Below the pieces are notes generated by a model. That model made no database searches, was not told the DNA's origin, and saw only the letters and a list, made by a program, of their open reading frames with translations. A program made the translations under genes and the position numbers. From Branchinecta lynchi (Eukaryota > Arthropoda > Branchiopoda > Anostraca > Branchinectidae), in contig JAKZAP010000014.1 of assembly GCA_023053575.1 (NCBI GenBank), positions 13,728,938 through 13,792,937 of the forward strand: DNA of 64,000 nucleotides, in the 5' to 3' direction. Below, piece by piece: positions 55,141 to 64,000 of this stretch. The number at the start of each line of letters is the position of its first letter. Position 1 is the first letter of the stretch.

Positions 55141-58100
55141 GAAATGTGTCTCTTCCATGTCGAAATTCCAGCTCAGGATGTTGTCCAGGATTTTTTTTAT
55201 TTTTTTTTCATGTTCAAAATAACAATAAAGTTTCTGCCTGCTCCCCTTTGCGTACGCCAACACTTGATTTAAAGTCGCTAGATGACACCCCAACCTTGTC
55301 TCTGCTATCTGTTAAAATTTTGCTTTGGTTTGTGCGTCTGCGGGATCTCGATTTCGGGCACTCATAAGAAAGCGAGGACTATGAAATTTTGTACCCAAAT
55401 AAAGCTTAGGACCTGAAATAGACAGAAACAAGTCCGGTTGCGATCCGACCCATAGGTTAGGGGAGGGCGGGAGCTTTCCAGAATTCAATGATCAGCAAAT
55501 AGACCCGAAAGGATGGTCGGGTCCAAACCAAACTTGGTTGGAACTAAGAGCTAGGATTCTAGTTGTGTCTCTTTAGGAGTCCGAACCCAATCCGGCCTCT
55601 GCGGGGGGAGCGAGTCTGTAAGCTCTTGTCAGCAGCCTATCTGCTAGGAGCGCTGGCGGAATTCAAAGATGATACGCGTGTAAATAGTGGTTAAAAATAA
55701 TCCAAACTTAGCCACGAGCGGATTTTCATCACGGTTTTTCATCATTTTTACGGGTTTCACGATCGATGAGGATTATAAACCCTTTGGATGACCAGCAGAC
55801 TGTAATTTAGGGTTTTCAATCTAAACGCTTGTTCACACGGGACTGAAATAAACGCGTAAACAGCGGCTGACCTGCTCAATACGACGTATCAATTGTTGCA
55901 AAACTTCCGAAATTTCGCATATTCTCTTTGTTTGTAACAAAATGTATGAAATTAACACAAAACATCTTGTGGGTGTGTCACAGCCAAATAGTTGACAGAT
56001 TTCAGGCGACTTGGCAATTTTAACTCATAAAGCAAATAAAATTAATTTAAATATTTTCATGTTTATATGAGAACATAAGGGATAATTATGTATAAAATAA
56101 ATAATACGAAAACAGAATGCAACTTTTATTATTGTTCAGTCACTTTTTAGTGAGGGCTGAATGGGAAAATCAAGCATAAACAGAACATCCGCTGATGTAC
56201 CTTTTTCGAAATCGTTTAGTAATCCTCGGATGAAAAACCATGCTATGTCCAACATCGGTCTGACAGAATTTGAACTGGATTTACCGAACACTCACCATGT
56301 TTGACCTAATTCCCCTAAATACGGTTTGTATAGTATCCCTTGAGACATCAAAGGTCGCATTCCGAGAATTCACCTTATCTCAATAATACGCGCCTATTTG
56401 GAAGATCGACCGCTGTTTTTTTTTCAACCGGTAAGTACGCGCGTAAATCAGCCGATAATCGAGAATCGGCCGCTGTTTCGGCCCCGTGTAACAAGCTATA
56501 ACTTGACGATATTCAGGATAATCCAGTTCAGACCAATCAAAACTTCCAAACAGAACCGTCAACAAAACTTGGTGGGGTTCGAATTATGACTCTTTGGAAG
56601 TCAATCCGGCCTCTCTTGTGGGAGTGAATCTGTAAATTCTTGCCGTCAGCCCATCTGCTGGATCCCCTGGCGGAATTCAAAGATATATGCGCGTAATTAA
56701 CGGTAAAAAGACAAGACCAAAGGTTACGATGGGATCCCAAAAATGTAATATTTGATCCAGTGTCTTGTAGATAGGCCTATCCGGGAAACTTCATTCTTTT
56801 AATTTTACCTATTTACATTTTTGTGTTGCTCCAGCAACACTTTGGTTTTGTCCTAAGGTTGTTTTTTTTTCTATGCCGCCGATTTCATTTTATTCCTTGT
56901 AACTGGTAAGGGTCTAACCTGTGCGGATTTTACGGAAAGTGTGGACCTTAGGCCGGATCGATGAATATGACATTACATTTTGGAAAGCTCAGAACTCTTG
57001 CCTGGGGCCAATAAGGATGGTTTTTGCTTGTCCTCGAGCCAGAGCCTACGGTGTGCGAAGTGAAGTGGAGTTATATAGCCCATGTCAAGAAGGACTATCT
57101 GAAGTTGTGTAGCGAACCTTTCGTTTCATCAAACCATGTTACTGCTTTCGAGTGGAAAGCTCCGTTCTAGCACGCAAGCAAGCAGGCACCAGTTTCAAAT
57201 TGAAGATGGACTAAAATCTATAAGTGTTAAATATATGCGGCAGTTACCCCGCCCCACAGCCAACATATCTTCTTTGAGTGATAAATAGAAAAACTTACAG
57301 AAACAAAAAAGTGGCTTTTTCACACGGGTCCGAAAGTGCTGCCATCTATTGTTTCGTTTTTTTGCATTTGGGTTTTCGGTAGAGAAATGGTATCAGATAT
57401 GCCTCTTAAACTTTAAAAGTTATCTCATTGCTAAAGAAACTAGAGCTTATCCTTTGCTCTTTTCTAAGTGGTGACGATAGAAAGATGGCCAACTTTTGAA
57501 CTAAAACAGGTAGAAATTTTTCGACGGCAATCGATAGCCGTGGATGAGTTGATCAAAGTATATGTCATCCATTTTTTGGTACAAAAATTCCTTCATGACA
57601 TACACCAGTTTGAAAATTTCAAGGGGTTGACAACTTCAGTAGTAAGGTACACACTGAAACCAAAAATAGGCGATACCAGTTGTGAGACATGTAGGGGACT
57701 TCTAAGCAAACAGTCTACTGTTAGCTCATAATCATCTTCGGCAATGAGGGGTTTGCACCTTTTGCTAGTTGGTGTAACTGTTATTTGTTTCCGGTGTATT
57801 CGACAGTAAGAACAATTTGGTTCCCAGTGGTAAGATATGCAAAGGACTTGTAAGTAATGATCGGCTGCTATGCTACAATCATCTTCAGCGATGAGGGCTT
57901 TGCAGCTTTTGCTAGCTGGTGTAGGCCTACCCATTATTTGTTTTCAGTGAACTTGATGTCCATCACGGAAGAGGGACTTGTAAGTAGGAATCGGTTCACG
58001 AGGGTCTAGAAATTTTTGCAAATGGGTGCACGTTGTATTCGATTTCTATAAATCTGACGGTAAGAATGTTAGTGTCGATGGTCTATCGCTCTAACTTAGG

Positions 58101-59581
58101 ATTAACTGTTTACGCGACGGATACAAATGAAAATGTAAAACAGTGAGGTAGTTTCATAATAATTTTTAGTGTCATCTATGGTATTTTAATCCTGGAAATT
58201 TACGCATAGCTTTCTAATACCAACTAGATTATATAAGATATTGTTCCAAGTTTTTATCCGTCACGATGTCAACGATTGAAAAGGATAAAGTTCAACTGAC
58301 TGCAAAGTCAATTTAGTCCCTTCTTCCGATATTATTTTGTTGTTGTTTTTAACACGCTGAAGAATAGCTTTTGATCATGTGATTATCTTTTTTAGAACAT
58401 CCCGTTTTAAAAGCATATTGGTGCATATATTCATTGTGTTGACCGATGAGGATTATAAGTCCTTGAGGATGTGACCCTTGGTGACTCTGGGGACAATCAG
58501 CAGACTGTGATTTACAGTTCACGACGATATTCAGGATCAGAGGCGTTACTAGCCAAAACGATTTTTTTTTGGGGGGGGGGGCAAGGTTTTTAACAGATGG
58601 CGGTCATTTTTACCGACTATTTTTGCCGGAGAAAACAAAAGTTTTGAAAAAAATCGACTGATTTCAAGAAAAACCGACTGGATATGGTCGCATGCGGAAT
58701 CCCTAAGCTAGCCTAGGGGAAGAAATGTTGCTGGTGAATCGTAAGTCTGGTCAGAATTTCAACCATCCTACCATATCTTCCCAACCCCAAACTACTAACC
58801 CACGCATGCTCAAGCTCAGAGACATGCAACCCGATTCCCACCGTCAAGCTTTTCATTATATATAAAACGGCTTCCGCAAACCCATAGCACCATCTACTGT
58901 CCGGGCGCCGAACATGACTACGAACATGGGCGGACTCAAATCAAGAAACAAAAGTGAAGCTAGCTAGCAATACATCCTATATTCCTTGAAATAGAAACGC
59001 TGGAGAATTTCAACAGACCGGCGACACTACAGAGACAAAACACACAGGCGACACTACGAAGACACGACACTACATCGAAAAGAAAAAAGTGTCAGTACAT
59101 GGACACGACACTACATCGAAACGAAAAAAGCGTCAGTACATGGACACGTCACTACAGAGACACGACGGTACGAAGACCGACACTACATGGACACGACGGT
59201 ATAGGTACCGACACTACATGGACACGACGGTACAAGTACCGACACTACATAGACACGACGGTACAGGTACCGACACTACGTAGACACTTTTTGATTTTCG
59301 ACCTAGTGTCGGATTTTGTCCTCGTAGTGACGTGTCCACGTAGTGTCGTTCGACGTACCGTCGTGTCTACGTAGTGTCGTTCGATGTACCGTCGTGTCTA
59401 CGTAGTGTCGTTCGATGTACCGTCGTGTCTACGTAGTGTCGTTCGATGTACCGGCGTGTCCACGTAGTGTCGGTTTTTTTTTGTCCACGTAGTGTCGGGA
59501 AATTTGTCCATGTAGCGTCGGATTTTGTCCACTTACTGACGTGTCTACGTAGCGTCGTGTCTATGTAGAGGCGCGCACCCG

Positions 59582-61000
59582 TGTCCATGTACTGAGGCTT
59601 TTTTTGTTTCGATGTAGTGTCGTGTCTTCGTAGTGTCTTGTCTACGTAGTGTCGCTTGCGTGTTTTGTCTCTGTAGTCTCGCCAGTCTTTTAAAATTCTC
59701 CAGTGGTTCTATTTTAACGAATTTAGGCTGTAGCTAGCTTCACTTCTGTTTCTTGGTTTGAGTCCGCCCATGTTCGGTGCCCGGACACTAGATGGTGCTA
59801 TGGGTTTGCGGAAGCCGTTTTATATAATCGAAAGCTTGACGGTGGGAATCGCCTTGCATGTCTCTGAGCTTGAGCATGCGTGGGGCAGCGTGGGTTAGTA
59901 GTTTGGGGTGGGGAAGATACGGTGGGATGGTTGGAATTCTGACGAGACTTACGATTCACCAGTAACATTTCTTCCCTTAGTTTTGGGATTCCGCATGCGA
60001 CCATATCCTTGGTCTGTAGAAAGCATGAGGACGGGACGGATAGAGAAAAAATGGTGAAGTGGTTTAGGTGTGAACTGGTTAGCGATCCTTGGTTTAGGAG
60101 TAAGAAGGAGTAAAAAAGGGCGATTTTCCTTAAAGACAGTCTGTTTTTCGTTAAATCAGTCGATTTTTTTTCAAAACATTCCTTAAAAACAGTGTTTTTC
60201 CGGCAAAAATAGTCGGTAGAATGACTGGCCATTTGGTAAATACCTTGCCCCCCCCCCCCCCACATTTTTTTTTTGGCTAGGAACGCCTCTGATTCTGAAT
60301 ATCGGCAAGTGAGATTGAAAACTGTAAATCACAGTTTGCTGATTTTCCCCAGAGTCACCAAGGGTCACATCCCCAAGGATTTATAATCCTCATCGGTCAA
60401 CACAATGAAAATACGCACCAATATTTTTTTTTTTTTTAAATACAAAACGTAAGTGACGTGCACCTATGACTTCGTAAAAGTTGTCCGTCTGTTAGCACGA
60501 TAACTCGAATCGATATATTTTATTGTGTTGCGAGAGCAACACTTTGGTTTTGTCCTCGTTTTTTTTTTTTTTTTTTTTTTTTTTTTTCCTATGACTCCGA
60601 TTTCATTTTATTCCTGGTAACTGAGAAGGGTCTAACCTGTGCGGTTTTTGCGGAAAGTGTGGACCTTAGGCCGGATTGATGAATATGACATTACATTTTG
60701 GAAAGCTCCGTAGAACTCTTGCCTGGGGCCAATAAGGATGGTTTTTGCTTGTCATCGAGCCAGAGCCTACGGTTTGCGAAGTGAAGTGGAGTTGTATAGC
60801 CTATGTCAGAGAGGACTATCTGAAGTTGTGTAGCGAACCTTTCGTTTCATCAAAAGATGTTTCTGCTTTCGAGTGGAAAGCTCCGTTCTAGCACGCAAGC
60901 AGGCAGGCACCAGTTTCAAATTGAAGATGGACTAAAATCTATAAGTGTTAAATATATGCGGCAGTTACCCGGCCCCACAGCCAACATATCTTCTTTGAGT
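59582..61000 (+). repeat. Partial third copy of the inverted-repeat complex
   Basis: 59582-60010 follows 50790-51240 in the same orientation, and 60125-60296 matches the hAT-like piece at 51238-51396. Segment 60525-61000 follows 56823-57300. A family A end fragment ('aaaagttgtccgtctgttag') lies at 60440-60510. A T run of about 29 bases lies near 60560. Confidence 0.75.
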
Positions 61001-64000
61001 GATAAATAGAAAAATCTACAGAGACAAAAAAGTGGCTTTTTCCCACGGGTCCGAAAGTGCTGCCATCTATTGTTTCTGTCCATGTCTGCGACGATTTCAG
61101 CTGAGTTTATAATTTTTTTTTTTTGCACTTTGGTTTGTGGTAGAGTAACGTTATCAGATGTGCCTCTTAAACTTTAAAAGTTCTCTCATTGCTAAAGAAA
61201 CTAGAGCTTAACCTTTGCTCCTTTCTAAGTCGTGACGTTAGAAAGTTGGCCTACGGCAAAAAAGTCAACTTTTGAACTAAGACAGGTAGAATTTTTTTTT
61301 CGACGGCAATCGATAGCCATTGATGAGCCGATCAAAGTATATGCCATCCATTTTTTGGTACAAAAATTCCTTCATGAGATACACCAGTTTGAAAATTTCA
61401 AAGGGGTTGACAACTTCTTAGTAAGGTACATTGAAACCAAAAATAGGCGATACCAGTTATGATACATATAGGGGACTTTTAAGCAACAGTCGACTGTTAG
61501 CCCATAATCATCTTCGGTAATGAGGGGTTTGCAGCTTTTGCTTGTTAGTATACCTGTTATTTGTTTCCGGTGTATTCGATGGTAAGAACAATTCGGTTCC
61601 CAATGGTAAGATATCAAGGGACTTGTAAGTAATAATCGGCTGTTATGCTACAATCATCTTCTGCGATGATGGGTTTGCAGCTTTTGCTACCTGGTGTACC
61701 CATTATTTGTTTCCGGTTAACTTAATGTATATCACGGGAGAGGGACTTGTAAGTAGGAATCGGTTCACGAGGGGCTAGGAATTTTTGCAAATGGGTGCAC
61801 ATTGTATTCGATTTCTATAAATCTGACGGTAAGAAAGTTTGTGTCGATGGTCTATCAATGTAACCGAGGATTAACTGTTTACACAACGGATACAAACGAA
61901 AATGTAAAGCAATGAGGTAGTTTCATAATAATTAATAGTGTCATCTATAGTATTTTAATCCTGAAAAGTTACGGATAGCTTTCTATTACCAACTAGATTA
62001 TATAAGATATTGTTCCAAGTTTTCATCCGTCACGATGTCTACGATTGAAAAGGATAAAGTACAACTGACTGCAAAGTTAATTTAGTCCCTTCTTCCTGTA
62101 TTATTTTGTTGTTGTTTTTACAACGCTGAAGAATACCTTTTGATCATATGATTATTTTTTTTAGAACATCCCGTTTAAAAAGCTTATGCTATAATCATCT
62201 TCAGCGATGAGGGGCTTGCAACTTTTGATAGCTGGTATATCCATTATTTGTTTCCGGTGAATTTGATGTCAATCACGGGAGACGGACTAGTAAGTAAGAA
62301 TCGGTTCACGAGAGGCTAGAAATTTTTGAAAATTGGTGCACATTGTATTCGATTTCTGTAAATATGACAGTAAGAAAGTTTGTATCGATGGTCTATCGCT
62401 ATAACCTAGGATTAACTGTTTACGCAACGGGTACAAACGATACGGTAATGTAAAACAATAAGGTAATTTTGTAATAATTAATAGTGTCATCTATGGTATT
62501 TTAATCCTGAAAAGTTACGGATAGCTTTATAATACCAACTAGATTATATAAGATATTGTTCCAAGTTTTCATCCGTCACGATATCTACGATTGAAAAGGA
62601 TAAAGTTCAACTTCGACGGCAATCGATAGCCGCTGATGAGCTGATCAAAGTATATGACATCCATTTTTTGGTAAAAAAAATTCCTTTATGAGATACACCA
62701 GTTTGAAAGTTTCAAGGGGTTGACAACTTCAGTAGTAAGGTACACACTGAAACCAAAAATAGGCGATACCAGTTGTGAGACATTTAGGGGATTTGTACGC
62801 GACAGGCAACTGTTAGCTCATAATCATCTTCGGCAATGAGGGGTTTGCAGCTCTCGCTAGTTGGCGTACCTGTCATTTGATGAACAATTTGGTTCCCAAA
62901 TGTAAAACATGCAAGGGACTTGTAAGTAATAATCGGCTGTTATGCTACACAAATCTTCAGCGATGAGGGGTTTGCAACTTTTGCTAGTCGGTATACCCAT
63001 TATTTTTATCCGGTGAACTTGATGTCTATCACGGGAAAGGGACTTGTCAGTAGAATCGGTGCACGAGGGGCTAGAAATTAGTGCAAATTGTTGCACATTG
63101 TATTCGATTTATAGAAATCTGACGGTAAGAAAGTTTGTATTGTTGGTCTGTCGCTGTAACCTAGGATTTACTGTTAACGCAACGGGTACAAACGATACTG
63201 TAATGTAAAACAAGGTAGTTTCGTAATAATTAATAGTGTCATCTATGGTATTTTAATCCTAAAAAGTTACGGATAGCTTTATAATACCAACTAGATTATA
63301 TAGGATATTATTCCAAGTTTTCATCCGTCACGATGTCTACGATTGAAAAGGATAAAGTTCAACTGACTGCAAAGTCAATTTAGTCCCTTTTTCCGATATG
63401 CTTTTGTTGTGGTTAGGGCATCGATAGCCCTTGAAGAGCTGATCAAAATATATGCCATCAAATTTTCTGAACAAAAATCCTTCATGAGATAAGCCAGTTT
63501 GAAAGTCTCAAGGGGTTGACAACTTCAGGAGTAAGGTACACACTGAAACCAAAAATAGGCGATACCAGTTGTGAGACATGTAAGGGACTTGTAAGCAACA
63601 TTCGACTGTAAGCAACAGTCGACTGTTAGCTCATAATCATCTTCGGAAACGAGGAGTTTGCAGCTTTTGCTAGTTGGTATACCTGTTATTTGTCTCAGGT
63701 GTATTCGATGGTAAGAACAATTTTGTTCCCAATTGTAAGACATGCATGGGACTTGTAAGTAATAATCGGCTTTTATGCTATAATCATCTTCAGCGATGAG
63801 GGGTTTGCAACTTTTGATAGCTGGTGCATCCATTATTTGTTTCCGGTGAATTTGATGTCAATCACGGGAGACGGACTTGTAAGTAAGATCGGTTCACGAG
63901 GGGCTAGAAATTTTTGAAAATTGGTGCACATTGTATTCGATTTCTGTAAATATGACAGTAAGAAAGTTTGTATCGATGGTCTATCGCTATAACCTAGGAT
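61001..64000 (+). repeat. Tandem copies of an 800-bp unit with 147-bp internal repeats
   Basis: The segment seen at 57480-58340 recurs in the same orientation at about 61290-62110, 62180-62610 (partial), 62610-63400 and 63400-64000 (cut by the window end). Inside it, 'atgaggggtttgcagctttt' recurs every roughly 147 bp. On the minus strand the unit stays partly open, with phrases such as CKPLIAEDDYELTVDC and IHRKQITG, but stops and shifts differ between copies. No gene is supported. Confidence 0.75.

Larger units (their letters stand above)
50404..59581. repeat. Giant nested inverted repeat, about 9.2 kb
   Basis: The outer ends are CGGGTGCGCGCCTCTACATA at 50404 and its complement ending at 59581. 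Paired points keep a nearly constant sum: 51927/58008, 52808/57112, 52999/56921 and 53160/56765. The arms are therefore inverted copies about a centre near 54960. Segment 53290-53830 pairs instead with 55140-55680, because about 950 bp is present only in the right arm (about 55690-56640). The piece 54439-55000 is a near-identical direct copy of 58845-59400. Arms carry 31-bp arrays, a family A piece, a hAT-like fragment and non-coding sequence. All frames inside are repeat read-through. Confidence 0.85.

Noticed and set aside
52633..57112. Mirrored frames at 52808-52999 and 56921-57112 as duplicated genes
   Set aside because: The third copy near 60657 is broken, and the visible differences between copies mostly change amino acids, so no constraint is evident.
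50454..59588. Many 60-91-codon frames rich in D, T, R, H and Y
   Set aside because: They are all translations of the 31-bp unit in different frames and orientations.
59798..60265. 155-codon minus-strand frame as a gene
   Set aside because: It crosses repeat junctions and a poly-C tract and has no counterpart in the other copies of the complex.

Overview
The window is animal nuclear DNA, probably from an aquatic invertebrate, although the phylum cannot be read from the sequence. The evidence is a spliced gene with GT/AG introns, LINE, Ty3/gypsy, hAT, PIF/Harbinger-like and MULE-like elements, and very dense repeats. There are no operons, ribosome binding sites or compact bacterial gene layout. 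Almost every short open frame in the window is a by-product of repeats.

One host gene is supported on the + strand: a galactose-3-O-sulfotransferase (GAL3ST family). Three coding exons are visible at 13014-13118, 38990-39811 and 42996-43098. Their splice phases join exactly (AG|G, then AA|G) and their translations follow the family from the 5'-phosphosulfate loop to the conserved C-terminal tail. The N-terminal exon or exons with the membrane anchor were not found. Intron 1 is about 25.9 kb and intron 2 about 3.2 kb. Most of the other features between 13119 and 42995 are intronic.

Layout. 1-2270 holds two tandem repeat families. 2440-4520 holds a LINE nested in another LINE (minus strand). 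4600-6310 holds mixed repeats and 6573-7930 a decayed MULE-like element. 8999-9684 is the first copy of a dispersed repeat (family A). 9900-11390 is a third LINE remnant. Intron 1 contains further family A copies, three small hAT and other MITEs, an RT fragment, two PIF/Harbinger-like MITEs, and a young full-length Ty3/gypsy element on the minus strand (19185-26542). That element has 446-bp LTRs that look identical, a 4-bp target duplication, gag, a -1 frameshift site, protease and RT-RNase H-integrase. Intron 2 contains a 2.1-kb foldback structure built from 117-bp repeats.

Downstream of the gene lie a tRNA-Thr-like sequence, a LINE endonuclease remnant, a 220-bp satellite split by an 862-bp solo LTR with ATAG target duplications, and a 644-bp hAT element with a perfect 8-bp duplication. 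From 50404 to 59581 there is a giant nested inverted repeat whose arms carry arrays of a 31-bp unit. From 59582 to the window end there are further direct copies of the same repeat complex.

The most informative points are the gene reconstructed across repeat-filled introns, the gypsy element with a TTTAAAC slip site plus hairpin and a related empty site inside the same window, and the two large foldback structures.
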